DNA from: Lachnospiraceae bacterium
Lineage (GTDB): Bacteria > Bacillota_A > Clostridia > Lachnospirales > Lachnospiraceae
DNA length: 64,000 bases
Reading direction: 5' to 3'
Assembly: GCA_021770615.1 (NCBI GenBank)
Contig: JAETQR010000009.1
Coordinates: 1-64,000, forward strand
The notes beneath the pieces were generated by a model. It was not told the origin of the DNA. It saw nothing but the letters and a program-made list of their open reading frames with translations, and searched no databases. Position numbers and translations under genes: made by a program. Positions 46,613-55,523 of the stretch are shown piece by piece (position 1 is the stretch's first letter; each line of letters opens with the position of its first letter).

Positions 46613-46700
46613 AAGCGTAACGGGCACAGACCATGGTAAAACAACACGAATGGCTGCCGCTGAAGAGTTATCTCAGGTTTTCTAAAAGCATGACAGGCAC
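46583..46700 (+). repeat. 45-bp direct duplication at the thiE/PHP 3' junction
   Basis: Positions 46583-46627 and 46656-46700 match at 42 of 45 bases (GCCGCTGAAGAGTTATCTCA and onward). The first copy encodes the ThiE tail on + and, read on -, a spare copy of the PHP tail (VPVTLLENLR stop). The second encodes the PHP tail on - and a spare ThiE tail (AAEELSQVF stop) on +. Confidence 0.92.
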
Positions 46701-47519
46701 TCGCAGGTTTCCTGTGCCGGTTCCCATTTCGATATCGGGTTTATTGTCGCCATGGAAATCCGATCCTCCGGTGATAAAAAGCCCGTATTCATTTGCCAGT
46801 TTGCGCACAAACGCTTCATCTGTGCCATGGTTGCGTGAGTAAAGCGCTTCGATTCCACGTATGCCGTAGTCTTTGAGCAGATCTAACATCCGGCGGATTT
46901 CACTGACGGACAATTTATAGAGAAGAGGGTGGGCTAAGACCGGGATTCCACCAGCATTTTTAATCAACCGGATCGCGTTTTCCGGGGTCAGATACTCTCT
47001 GTTTACAAAATACGGGCTGTCGATAGCGAGACAGGTTTTAAAAGCAGCATCCATGGACGGAACCCCTCCGTTTTGCAGGAGGAGTTTTGCGAAATGCGCT
47101 CTCGTAAGGATCATATCTCCGAATTTTTCCGTAAGTTCTTCATAGCTGATCGGGTATCCGGCGTTGTGAAGGTTTTCGCACATCTTTTTATTGCGGTTGT
47201 CCCGCTCTTTTGCCACATTTTTCAAAGTCTCGACAAGGGTCTCATCCGTATGGTCAATGTTGTAACCGAGAATGTGGATTTCCACATTTTTTTCTGATGT
47301 CACAGGGTACTGGCAGGAAAGCTCCACGCCGGGGATGACCTGTATATGGTTTTCAAGTTCCTCTGCTTTTTTTATGGCCCGTTCCACCCCATCTACGGTA
47401 TCATGGTCTGTGAGGGCAAAAGCAACCAGATCTTTCTTTATTCCTCTTAAAACAAGTTCCTCCGGCGTCAGAGTGCCGTCGGAACAGTTTGAATGAACAT
47501 GTAAATCAATATATCTCAT
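46668..47519 (-). CDS. PHP-domain metallophosphoesterase
   Basis: A 283-residue protein of the PHP (polymerase and histidinol phosphatase) family. The motifs are YIDLHVHSNCSDGTLTPEEL, ALTDHDTVDGV, PGVELSCQ, HILGYNID, AHPLLY and TGGSDFHGDNK, which bind a trinuclear metal site. Relatives include RNase AM (YciV/TrpH) and 3',5'-nucleotide bisphosphate phosphatases, a likely activity here. The start at 47519 has GGAGGAACAAA upstream. The C-terminal ten codons lie in the duplicated segment shared with thiE, with which it is convergent. Confidence 0.9.
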   Translation of the reverse strand: MRYIDLHVHSNCSDGTLTPEELVLRGIKKDLVAFALTDHDTVDGVERAIKKAEELENHIQVIPGVELSCQYPVTSEKNVEIHILGYNIDHTDETLVETLKNVAKERDNRNKKMCENLHNAGYPISYEELTEKFGDMILTRAHFAKLLLQNGGVPSMDAAFKTCLAIDSPYFVNREYLTPENAIRLIKNAGGIPVLAHPLLYKLSVSEIRRMLDLLKDYGIRGIEALYSRNHGTDEAFVRKLANEYGLFITGGSDFHGDNKPDIEMGTGTGNLRVPVMLLENLR

Positions 47520-47660
47520 TTTGTTCCTCCGTATTGTGTCAGATATTTCATATGATTTCAAAGAAACATTATAGCACATGCATATGTGAATTGTAAGCCT
47601 CATATAATAAAAAATAATTAAAATCTGGTAATGACAGTAAAAATATGGGGGATGAAGGAA

Positions 47661-48035
47661 ATGAATGTAAAAAGCAAAGCGCTCAAAATGGCAAAAAGCG
47701 TTATTGTGGCATATCTGATCACGGCGGTTGTACTACTTGTACTTTCGTTTGTCATGTATAAGTTTAAAATATCTACAGCGGGTGCGAATGGAGGAATCCT
47801 GTTTACATATGTGATATCATGTCTGACAGGGGGATTTCTGTTTAGTGGCTGTCTCGGGGAAAAACGTTACCTTGGAGGCGGGCTGATGGGACTCCTTTAC
47901 TTTGTGGTGACATATTGTGTCAGTGCGGTTTGGAATCAGAGTCTTGCGGATCAGATGCCCGGTATGCTGACAGCCTTTCTGATCTGTATTTTTTCGGGAA
48001 TGCTTGGAGGAATGATACGGGCGGGGATAAAATGA
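47661..48035 (+). CDS. TIGR04086 family membrane protein
   Basis: A 124-residue membrane protein with four predicted helices (VIVAYLITAVVLLVLSFVMY; a central pair; LTAFLICIFSGMLGGMIRAG). This four-helix pattern with GGILFTYVISCLTGGFLFSG fits TIGR04086, a family of unknown function common in Clostridia and often found next to SCIFF genes, as here. ATG 47661 is preferred with GGGGG about 10 nt upstream; ATG 47652 and 47631 are alternatives. SCIFF has its own promoter 14 nt downstream. Confidence 0.8.
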   Translation: MNVKSKALKMAKSVIVAYLITAVVLLVLSFVMYKFKISTAGANGGILFTYVISCLTGGFLFSGCLGEKRYLGGGLMGLLYFVVTYCVSAVWNQSLADQMPGMLTAFLICIFSGMLGGMIRAGIK

Positions 48036-48048
48036 CAGGAGGTTTGTA

Positions 48049-48077
48049 TTGAAATCATTCCCGCTTTGTGCTATACT
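48049..48077 (+). promoter_or_regulatory. promoter of scfA
   Basis: TTGAAA (48049-48054), a 17-nt spacer and TATACT (48072-48077), 41 nt before the scfA start. Confidence 0.65.
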
Positions 48078-48118
48078 GAATCTAATTCAGGAATGACAAG
48101 GAAGAAAGGAAGCGCATT

Positions 48119-48259
48119 ATGAAAAGAATCAAGACACTCACAACAAAGAATCTCAAAGACACAGTAAAAAAAGGTGGATGCGGCGAGTGCCAGACATCCT
48201 GCCAGTCTGCATGCAAGACATCTTGTACGGTTGGAAACCAGAGTTGTGAGAACAAATAA
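48119..48259 (+). CDS. scfA: SCIFF ranthipeptide precursor (six Cys in forty-five residues)
   Basis: A 46-residue peptide missed by a 60-aa ORF cut-off. It starts MKRIKTLTTKNLKDTVKKGG and carries six cysteines at positions 21, 24, 28, 32, 36 and 43 in a Ser/Thr/Gly-rich tail ending SCENK. This is the SCIFF signature (TIGR03973). SCIFF peptides are modified by the adjacent radical SAM enzyme, which in studied cases forms a Cys-to-Thr thioether cross-link. AAAGGAAG lies about 8 nt upstream of ATG. A hairpin and then scfB follow, as in other Clostridia. Its biological role is still unsettled; roles in signalling have been proposed. Confidence 0.97.
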   Translation: MKRIKTLTTKNLKDTVKKGGCGECQTSCQSACKTSCTVGNQSCENK

Positions 48260-48280
48260 GAGATACCAGTATCTAGTACT

Positions 48281-48325
48281 AAAGGACTTGTCTGATTTGG
48301 TAAAAGTCGGGCAAAGTCCTTTCTT
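48281..48325 (+). terminator. attenuator-like hairpin between scfA and scfB
   Basis: AAAGGACTTGTCTGATTT pairs with AAAGTCGGGCAAAGTCCTTT (48281-48322) using some G-T pairs. The following CTTG is a poor T-tract, so termination would be partial. That would leave more scfA than scfB transcript. Confidence 0.6.
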
Positions 48326-48371
48326 GTCTGTTTGAGGAGCAAAGAACGACAAACGAATAAGAGGGAAAGAA

Positions 48372-49745
48372 ATGATTCATCAGTATAAAAATAATGGTTA
48401 TAATATCATATTGGATGTAAACAGCGGTTCCGTTCATGTAGTGGACGATGTGGCATATGATGTGATCGGGATGTATGAGAAAGAGGACAGGTCTGCGATC
48501 ACGGAGCAGATCTGTGAAAAATATAAAGATATGGGAATAACACCGGATGAACTCCAGGAATTGTACGGGGAACTGGAGGAGATGAGAGCAGATGGAACGC
48601 TTTTTACGGAGGATACCTACAAAGAGGGTGTTATTGATTTTAAACAGCGCCAGACAGTCGTGAAGGCACTGTGTCTGCATATTGCCCATGCGTGCAACCT
48701 CTCCTGTCGTTACTGTTTTGCCGGAGAAGGGGAATACCGGGGGGATCGTTCCCTTATGAGTTATGAGACGGGGAAGAAAGCATTAGATTTTCTTGTGGCA
48801 AATTCGGGCAGCCGGAAAAATCTCGAGGTGGATTTTTTTGGCGGTGAACCGCTTATGAATTTTGAAGTGGTAAAAAGACTGGTCGCTTATGGGCGGAGCC
48901 TGGAAGAGAAGAATGACAAGCATTTTCGTTTTACGCTTACGACAAACGGCGTGCTGCTCGATGATGCGATCATCGAATTTGCAAACAAGGAAATGGATAA
49001 TATCGTTTTGAGCATCGACGGAAGGAAAGAAGTGCATGACCGCATGCGCCCGAATAAAAATGGTGATGGGAGCTATGATCTGATTCTGGATAAATTCAAA
49101 AAAGTGGCGGCCAGCAGAAACCAGACCGGATATTATGTGAGAGGAACCTTTACCCACTACAATCTGGACTTTGTCGAAGACGTACTTCATCTGGCGGATG
49201 AGGGGTTTGAGCAGATTTCCGTGGAGCCTGTGGTGGCGGGGCCGGAAGAGCCGTATGCGATCCGGGAGGAAGATATCCCGGTGATCTGTGAAGGGTATGA
49301 CAGACTGGCAAAGGAAATGATAAAGCGCGAGAAAGAGGGGAAAGGATTTAACTTTTTCCATTATATGATCGATCTGAGTGGTGGCCCTTGCGTTTACAAA
49401 CGGCTTTCTGGGTGCGGTTCCGGAACCGAGTATCTCGCTGTGACACCGTGGGGGGATCTGTATCCGTGCCACCAGTTTGTGGGAAATGATGATTTTCTGC
49501 TTGGAAATGTCGATGAAGGCATTGTAAATGACCGGATCCGGGATGAGTTTAAACTGTGCAACGTCTATGCGAAGGAGGAATGCCGCAACTGTTTTGCCAG
49601 ATTTTATTGCAGCGGCGGCTGTGCGGCGAATGCATATAATATGCACCAGCGGATTGATAAACCGTATGAGATCGGATGCGAACTCCAGAAAAAACGGATC
49701 GAGTGCGCCATTATGATCAAGGCGGCACTGGCATCAGAGGATTAG
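48372..49745 (+). CDS. scfB: SCIFF radical SAM maturase (thioether-forming)
   Basis: A 457-residue radical SAM/SPASM enzyme. Residues 1-95 include the peptide-binding RRE-like start (HQYKNNGYNIILDVNSGSVH). The [4Fe-4S] motif CNLSCRYCF uses Cys 108, 112 and 115, followed by DFFGGEPLMNF. The SPASM region has CGSGTEYLAVTPWGDLYPCH and CRNCFARFYCSGGCAANAYN for the auxiliary clusters. Length and sequence match the SCIFF maturase family (TIGR03974; CteB-like). GAGGGAAAG precedes ATG. It follows scfA after a 112-nt gap holding an attenuator-like hairpin. Confidence 0.96.
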   Translation: MIHQYKNNGYNIILDVNSGSVHVVDDVAYDVIGMYEKEDRSAITEQICEKYKDMGITPDELQELYGELEEMRADGTLFTEDTYKEGVIDFKQRQTVVKALCLHIAHACNLSCRYCFAGEGEYRGDRSLMSYETGKKALDFLVANSGSRKNLEVDFFGGEPLMNFEVVKRLVAYGRSLEEKNDKHFRFTLTTNGVLLDDAIIEFANKEMDNIVLSIDGRKEVHDRMRPNKNGDGSYDLILDKFKKVAASRNQTGYYVRGTFTHYNLDFVEDVLHLADEGFEQISVEPVVAGPEEPYAIREEDIPVICEGYDRLAKEMIKREKEGKGFNFFHYMIDLSGGPCVYKRLSGCGSGTEYLAVTPWGDLYPCHQFVGNDDFLLGNVDEGIVNDRIRDEFKLCNVYAKEECRNCFARFYCSGGCAANAYNMHQRIDKPYEIGCELQKKRIECAIMIKAALASED

Positions 49746-49984
49746 CATGGTTCGGGGGTCAAAAGGAGACAAAAAGGTTACATATTTGCGAAAAATGTAA
49801 AATAAATATTAAATTTGAAAAAAACCATTTAAAAATTGGGGGAATGGGTTTATAATGGAAAAGGGTATGTTTACCAGATACAGAATTAGGGAAGAATGAA
49901 GACGAAGGACCGGATCAAATATATGTATGGCAGAATAGAAAGAACATCGGGAAATATTCGGGAAAGGTAAGAAAGGAGAAAGTC
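49746..49984 (+). other. intergenic region before mreB
   Basis: This 239-bp AT-rich gap has a perfect TATAAT at 49851-49856, preceded at 17 nt by a poor -35 (TTTAAA), and AAGGAG before the mreB start. I see no riboswitch, terminator hairpin or small ORF with a convincing ribosome binding site. Confidence 0.5.
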
Positions 49985-50971
49985 ATGGACATCGGAATAG
50001 ATTTGGGGACAGCCAGCATTCTTGTTTATGTAAAAGGCAAGGGTGTTGTATTGAAAGAACCCAGTGTAGTCGCATTTGACAGGGATACGAACAGGATAAA
50101 GGCGATTGGTGAGGAGGCCAGACTGATGCTTGGCCGTACACCTGGAAATATAGTAGCGGTCCGGCCGCTCAGACAGGGAGTTATATCAGATTATACAGTT
50201 ACGGAGAAGATGCTTAAGTATTTTATCCAGAAAGCGGTTGGGAAGCAGAGATTCCGTAAGCCGCTGATCAGCATCTGTGTGCCGAGCGGGGTTACAGAGG
50301 TTGAGAGGAAAGCGGTAGAAGACGCTGCTTTTCAGGCCGGAGCGAGAGATGTAAAGATCATTGAGGAGCCAATCGCAGCAGCGATCGGTGCCGGTATTGA
50401 TATTGCGAGACCATGTGGAAATATGATCGTGGATATCGGAGGCGGTACATCGGATATTGCAGTGATATCACTCGGAGGAACGGTAGTAAGTACTTCGATC
50501 AAGATTGCCGGTGATGATTTCGACGACGCTATCGTCAGATATATGAGAAAGAAACACAATCTTCTGATCGGTGAAAGGACAGCAGAGGATATCAAGATAC
50601 GTATTGGTTCTGCCTTTCCGCGTCCGGAGATCGAGGAAGTTGATGTGAGAGGAAGAAATCTTGTGACAGGACTTCCAAAGACGATCACGGTCACATCGCA
50701 GGAGACAGAGGAAGCATTGAGAGATACGACGCTTCAGATCGTGGAAGCAGTCCACAGCGTACTGGAAAAGACACCGCCTGAACTGGCAGCAGACATCGCT
50801 GACCGGGGAATCGTACTGACTGGCGGAGGAAGCCTTTTATATGGACTTGAGGAGTTGATCGAGAGTAAGACCGGCATCACTACGATGACGGCGGAGGAGC
50901 CGATGACGGCAGTTGCCATCGGAACCGGTAAATATGTCGAGTTCCTGAGTGGAACGACAGACGATGAATAG
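49985..50971 (+). CDS. mreB: rod shape-determining protein MreB/Mbl
   Basis: A 328-residue bacterial actin homologue that forms membrane-bound filaments guiding lateral wall synthesis. It shows the phosphate-1 loop IGIDLGTASILVYVKGKGVV, phosphate-2 MIVDIGGGTSDIAVISLGG, the adenosine motif IVLTGGGSLLYGLEELIE, and IEEPIAAAIGAG, all complete. The gene is followed at 21 nt by two flagellar rod/hook genes. In Bacillus subtilis the same order is mbl-flhO-flhP, which suggests this is the Mbl-type paralogue. GAAAGGAGAAAGTC precedes ATG. Confidence 0.96.
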   Translation: MDIGIDLGTASILVYVKGKGVVLKEPSVVAFDRDTNRIKAIGEEARLMLGRTPGNIVAVRPLRQGVISDYTVTEKMLKYFIQKAVGKQRFRKPLISICVPSGVTEVERKAVEDAAFQAGARDVKIIEEPIAAAIGAGIDIARPCGNMIVDIGGGTSDIAVISLGGTVVSTSIKIAGDDFDDAIVRYMRKKHNLLIGERTAEDIKIRIGSAFPRPEIEEVDVRGRNLVTGLPKTITVTSQETEEALRDTTLQIVEAVHSVLEKTPPELAADIADRGIVLTGGGSLLYGLEELIESKTGITTMTAEEPMTAVAIGTGKYVEFLSGTTDDE

Positions 50972-50992
50972 GAAACATCAAAGGAGGACATT

Positions 50993-51769
50993 ATGCTAAG
51001 AGGTCTTTATACTTCGTGGACAGGGATGGTCAACGAACAGAAGAGGTTGGATGTGATTTCAAACAATCTGGCAAATTCTGCGACGCTTGGTTATAAGCAG
51101 GAGAGCGTGAGCAGTCAGGCGTTTGATCAATTACTGACGATCAAAATCAGAGACGGATCTCAGGCTTACCACAACGAGGCCATTGGTACGATGAGCCTGG
51201 GTGTGAAGGTTGGCGAGGTTTACACGGATTATTCCCAGGGTTCGATCCGGGAAACAGGAGGGAACTTTGACCTGGCCATCAGTGGAAATGGATTTTTCAC
51301 GATAAATTATACAAATTCAAGTGGGGAGACATCGACCAGATATACCCGCGACGGAAGTTTTCAGGTGACAAAGGATGGAATCCTTGTGGATTCTGAGGGG
51401 AATCATGTTCAGGGAGAGGGCGGAGATATCCGCATTCCGACTGATGCAAAAAGTATAGCTATCGATAAGGATGGTACGATCACAGTAGACGGAGTTGTCG
51501 TGGACCGCTTGAAGATTACGGATTTTACGGACTATGATTACATACTTAAAGTTGGCGACAATATGTATACGGTCGTGGACGGCGCTACAGAGCGGGATGC
51601 GACCGGGACAGTACTTCAGGGATATACAGAGCAGTCAAATGTTAATGTTGTGTCCGAAATGGTCGATATGATTACTATAACGAGAGCATATGAAGCGAAC
51701 CAGAAAGTGATCCGCTCGATGGATTCGATGCTTGAAAAGGCAGTAAATCAGGTTGGAAGGCTTGGATAA
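50993..51769 (+). CDS. flhO: flagellar hook-basal body protein (FlhO/FlgF-like)
   Basis: A 258-residue rod protein. The N-terminal axial motif MLRGLYTSWTGMVNEQKRLDVISNNLANSATLGYK and the C-terminal heptad segment VNVVSEMVDMITITRAYEANQ are those of FlgE/F/G proteins, which polymerise via their paired termini. The central FDLAISGNGFFTI fits FlgF/FlgG. AAGGAGG lies 6 nt before ATG. The next gene is a paralogue. The symbol follows the B. subtilis mbl-flhO-flhP order. Confidence 0.92.
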   Translation: MLRGLYTSWTGMVNEQKRLDVISNNLANSATLGYKQESVSSQAFDQLLTIKIRDGSQAYHNEAIGTMSLGVKVGEVYTDYSQGSIRETGGNFDLAISGNGFFTINYTNSSGETSTRYTRDGSFQVTKDGILVDSEGNHVQGEGGDIRIPTDAKSIAIDKDGTITVDGVVVDRLKITDFTDYDYILKVGDNMYTVVDGATERDATGTVLQGYTEQSNVNVVSEMVDMITITRAYEANQKVIRSMDSMLEKAVNQVGRLG

Positions 51770-51796
51770 CAACAGGTGTGTTAGGAGGATAAGGAT

Positions 51797-52606
51797 ATGA
51801 TGCGTTCACTTTGGACTGCGGCATCAGGAATGATCGCCCAGCAGACAAACCTTGATACGATTTCAAATAACCTGTCCAATATCAACTCGACAGGTTATAA
51901 AACAGAAGCAGTTAATTTTAAATCCTTGATCTATCAGACGCTTCAGGTAAAATCATATGATAGTCAGGGAGAACCGAAACCGGTGAGTGCGCAGGTCGGA
52001 CTTGGTGTAAGACCGGCAGCGATCGTTTCTGATTTTACACAGGGGCCGCTTCTTGACTCCAGCGGACCATTTGATTATGCGATCCAGGGAGAGGGATTTT
52101 TTCAGGTGAGGATGAATGACGGAAGCATTGGCTATACGAGAAACGGAAATTTCAATGTGTCGATCACAGAGGATGGAATGGCGCTTACGGATTCTAACGG
52201 ATATCCGGTTTTGAATACGAACGGAGAACCGATCACATTTGACAGGGAGATTGATTCTTCTCTGCTTTCTGTGGATCAATACGGAAACTTTATGTATCCG
52301 GATGCGACAGGAAATGCTCAGCTTATGGGAATCCAGATCGGACTGGCATTTTTCCCGAACCCGTCAGGTCTTGAGAGGACTTCGGATACGATCATGAAAG
52401 AATCACCGGCATCCGGAGCGCCGACGATCTATTCGGCAGATCAGCTTGATTCTAAGATCGTGTCCGGACGTTTGGAGGGATCGAACGTACAGGCGGTGGA
52501 TGAGATGGTGAATATGATCATCGCACAGCGTGCTTATGAGATGAATTCAAAAGCGATCACAGCTTCGGATGAGATGCTCCAGCAGGCGAATAATCTCAGA
52601 TCATAA
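51797..52606 (+). CDS. flhP: flagellar hook-basal body protein (FlhP/FlgG-like)
   Basis: A 269-residue distal-rod-type protein: MRSLWTAASGMIAQQTNLDTISNNLSNINSTGYKTE at the start, FDYAIQGEGFFQVRM in the middle, and NVQAVDEMVNMIIAQRAYEMNSKAI at the end. It is closest in pattern to FlgG. ATG 51797 or 51800, after AGGAGGATAAGG. Together with the preceding gene and the rod-binding protein it would form the axial rod. Confidence 0.92.
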   Translation: MMRSLWTAASGMIAQQTNLDTISNNLSNINSTGYKTEAVNFKSLIYQTLQVKSYDSQGEPKPVSAQVGLGVRPAAIVSDFTQGPLLDSSGPFDYAIQGEGFFQVRMNDGSIGYTRNGNFNVSITEDGMALTDSNGYPVLNTNGEPITFDREIDSSLLSVDQYGNFMYPDATGNAQLMGIQIGLAFFPNPSGLERTSDTIMKESPASGAPTIYSADQLDSKIVSGRLEGSNVQAVDEMVNMIIAQRAYEMNSKAITASDEMLQQANNLRS

Positions 52607-52618
52607 GGAGGATAGGCT

Positions 52619-52975
52619 ATGTCATTATCAGTAAATGATCTTTATAATGGACTGGGAAGTTCATCGGCCGGCGCCGATGCAGTGTCTTCCATGGCCTCAT
52701 CGAATAAATTGACAAATCAGATCAATGATGCCGGGACAGATGAAGAAATGATGTCGGCATGTGAGGATTTTGAGGTATATCTTTTGCAGAAAATGTTCCA
52801 GTCGATGGAAGAAGCGGCGAAAGTATTCAGTGATGACGAGGATGAGGAAGGCAGTGAATATCTGGACATGTTCAGCGATAACATGTATCAGGCACTGGCG
52901 GAGAATATGGTTTCCACCGGAAATGGTCTGGGACTTGCACAGACGTTGTATGAGTCGATGACCAGAAATAAATGA
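52619..52975 (+). CDS. flagellar rod-binding protein (FlgJ N-terminal domain type)
   Basis: A 118-residue protein lacking a muramidase domain. The segment MMSACEDFEVYLLQKMFQSM...EYLDMFSDNMYQALAENM and GNGLGLAQTLYESM matches the FlgJ N-terminal rod-cap/rod-binding domain (PF10135). Enterobacterial FlgJ fuses this to a peptidoglycan hydrolase; in Firmicutes a stand-alone form is usual. AAGGAGG is 7 nt before ATG. It begins 12 nt after the FlhP-like stop. Confidence 0.87.
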   Translation: MSLSVNDLYNGLGSSSAGADAVSSMASSNKLTNQINDAGTDEEMMSACEDFEVYLLQKMFQSMEEAAKVFSDDEDEEGSEYLDMFSDNMYQALAENMVSTGNGLGLAQTLYESMTRNK

Positions 52976-53200
52976 CAGACAGATATGATATTAGCTCAAT
53001 GGTGCCGATTTGAACTTTGTTTTATCCAGGCGGCATGGGCTATGACGGCGTCCATGGTCTGGCAGCATTTTGATCAATACCTGACATTGATAAGAAAGGT
53101 TTGATCTGTGCAGTCAGATTAAGGGCGCTTTCGTGCATTTGTAAATAGAAAAAGATGTATCAATGATATAGTCTGGCTGTCTGTGACTGAGGAGAGATAA

Positions 53201-55447
53201 ATGGAAGAACGGAAAGGATATGTGGAACACATCATATATAGAAATGTCGAAAACGGTTATACGGTTTTTGAATTCGCGTGCGAAGATGAGGATGGAGAGG
53301 TATTGGAGACCTGTGTGGGGACATTTCCCTTTATCAATGAGGGAGAGTATATGATGCTGTATGGGAACATGGTGAAGCATCCGACGTATCATGAGCAGTT
53401 CAAGGTAGAAAAAAGCGAGAGCCGGGATCCGGATGATGTGGTATCCATGCAGAGATATTTAGCGTCCGGGGCGATCAAGGGGATCGGTGGCGGCCTCGCA
53501 AAGAGGATTACAGATTTATTTGGTGAGAAGTCTTTTGAGATTATAGAGAAAGAACCGGAGCGTCTCAGTGAGGTAAAGGGGATCAGTGAGAAAAAAGCGA
53601 TGGATATTGCAGCGCAGTTTGAAGAAAAGAGGGAGATGCGCAATGCTCTTTTATTTTTACAGCAGTACGGGATCAGCAATCAGCTCGCGGTAAAAATTTA
53701 TAAGACATATCATGAAGATATGTATGGAATCGTAAAGAACAATCCATATAAACTTGCCGAAGACATCCGGGGAGTGGGGTTTCGCATCGCAGATGGGATC
53801 GCTATGCGAACAGGGCTTGATATGGATTCAGATTACCGGATCCGGGCGGGGATCCTTTACGTACTTGGCCTCGGGACAGGGTCCGGGCATATTTATATGC
53901 CGGAGGAGCTTTTGTGCCGGAATTGTGTGGAGTTTCTCGGAGTCAGCGTGCAGCGCCTTATGAATATGGTGGACGAGATGGAAATTGACAAAAGTGTCAT
54001 AAGGGATGGAGAAAAGGTTTATCTGCCTACGCTATATTACAATGAGATGAATTGTGCGAGGATGCTTCTCGATATCGCCAATGTCGGTTCAAAATATGAT
54101 GAATCCCTTGACCGTGCCATTGCTTTGCTGCAGAAAGATTCTGAAATCGAGCTGGATGACCGGCAGGTCCAGGCGGTGCGTGAATCGATGAACCATGGCC
54201 TTCTGGTTATTACAGGGGGACCTGGTACCGGAAAGACAACGACGATCAACATGATCATCCGGCTTTTGGAGTCTGAGGGACAGACGATCCTACTGGCGGC
54301 TCCTACGGGACGTGCGGCAAAGCGGATGAGTGAGACGACGGGAAGGGAGACGCAGACGATCCACCGCATGCTCCAATATAACGGAGCGGGGATAGAAGAA
54401 AAGGAAAGTGCGTTTTCGGCAGGAGGGGATGGACAGGGTGTTTTTGAGAGAAATGAGTGGAATCCCCTGGAGGCTGACGTCGTGATCATCGATGAGATGT
54501 CGATGGTGGATATCTATTTATTTACCAGTCTTTTAAAGGCGATTTCAGTCGGCACAAGGCTTATTCTCGTAGGCGATGTAAATCAGCTGCCAAGTGTAGG
54601 GCCGGGAAATGTGCTGAAGGACATTATCCATTCCGGGTGCTGCAGTGTCGTCCGTCTGGAGCGCATTTTCAGACAGGCGGCGGAGAGTGATATCGTTGTT
54701 AACGCCCATAAGATAAACAACGGAGAAACGATCAAAATGGATAATCAGAGCCGGGATTTTTTCTGCCTTGAGAAAGAGGACAGCCACAGCGTGCTGGAGG
54801 TCATGCTCTGGCTTGTGAGGGATAAAATGCCGAAGTATACGCAGTGCACACCGTTTGATGTGCAGGTGCTCACACCGATGAAAAAGGGGGAGTTGGGGGT
54901 TATCCGCTGCAACCAGATCCTTCAGAAATATCTGAATCCGGAAGAGGATGGAAAAGCGCAGATGGAAGTGCATGGCACAGTTTTCCGTGAAGGGGATAAG
55001 GTTATGCAGATCAAGAATAATTATCAGATGCCATGGCGTGTCGAGGGCTTTCATGGGGTTGTGATCGAAGAGGGGACAGGCGTGTTCAATGGAGATTGCG
55101 GGATCATCCGGCAGATCGATGTTATGAACAAGGAAATGGTAGTCGCATTTGATGAGGAAAAGCTTGTTACATATGGGTTTGGCGACATGGATGAGTTGGA
55201 ACTTGCCTATGCGATCACGATCCATAAGTCGCAGGGAAGTGAGTATCCGGCAGTCGTTCTTCCTGTTTTAGGAGGCCCCAGGGTTCTTATGAACCGGAAT
55301 CTTTTGTATACGGCAGTTACCAGAGGGAAAAAATGTGTGACGATCGTGGGGAGTAAACGGGCAGTTTCTGACATGATCGCAAACCAGTCAGAACAGAAAC
55401 GATATTCTACACTGGAAATTCGATTAAAAGAATTGCAATACGATTGA
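53201..55447 (+). CDS. recD2: ATP-dependent RecD2-like DNA helicase
   Basis: A 748-residue superfamily 1B helicase (5' to 3'). It has an N-terminal OB-like domain, helix-hairpin-helix repeats (GIGGGLAKRITDLFGEK, VKGISEKKAMDIAAQF), Walker A ITGGPGTGKTTTINM near residue 340, Walker B VVIIDEMSMVD, motif III LILVGDVNQLPSVGPGNVL, and C-terminal motifs LAYAITIHKSQGSEYP and YTAVTRGKK. This is the RecD2 architecture found in bacteria without RecBC. GAGGAGAGATAA precedes ATG. It sits between flagellar rod genes and comFC. The 225-nt gap before it shows no feature I recognise. Confidence 0.95.
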   Translation: MEERKGYVEHIIYRNVENGYTVFEFACEDEDGEVLETCVGTFPFINEGEYMMLYGNMVKHPTYHEQFKVEKSESRDPDDVVSMQRYLASGAIKGIGGGLAKRITDLFGEKSFEIIEKEPERLSEVKGISEKKAMDIAAQFEEKREMRNALLFLQQYGISNQLAVKIYKTYHEDMYGIVKNNPYKLAEDIRGVGFRIADGIAMRTGLDMDSDYRIRAGILYVLGLGTGSGHIYMPEELLCRNCVEFLGVSVQRLMNMVDEMEIDKSVIRDGEKVYLPTLYYNEMNCARMLLDIANVGSKYDESLDRAIALLQKDSEIELDDRQVQAVRESMNHGLLVITGGPGTGKTTTINMIIRLLESEGQTILLAAPTGRAAKRMSETTGRETQTIHRMLQYNGAGIEEKESAFSAGGDGQGVFERNEWNPLEADVVIIDEMSMVDIYLFTSLLKAISVGTRLILVGDVNQLPSVGPGNVLKDIIHSGCCSVVRLERIFRQAAESDIVVNAHKINNGETIKMDNQSRDFFCLEKEDSHSVLEVMLWLVRDKMPKYTQCTPFDVQVLTPMKKGELGVIRCNQILQKYLNPEEDGKAQMEVHGTVFREGDKVMQIKNNYQMPWRVEGFHGVVIEEGTGVFNGDCGIIRQIDVMNKEMVVAFDEEKLVTYGFGDMDELELAYAITIHKSQGSEYPAVVLPVLGGPRVLMNRNLLYTAVTRGKKCVTIVGSKRAVSDMIANQSEQKRYSTLEIRLKELQYD

Positions 55448-55523
55448 TTATTTGGTAAAATATATCTGAGCGACATGATCCGATGTGTGATCGGGGTGAT
55501 ATGTGAAAAGGGGGAGTTTATAA

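Noticed and set aside
48783..49646. Long open frame antisense to scfB (287 codons)
   Set aside because: It is a shadow of the high-quality scfB frame on the other strand; it has no ribosome binding site and no recognisable domain.
52976..53200. Possible riboswitch or small RNA between the rod-binding gene and recD2
   Set aside because: Only weak, short inverted repeats (ATCAAT/ATTGAT around 53075-53095) are seen; no known motif or terminator was recognised.
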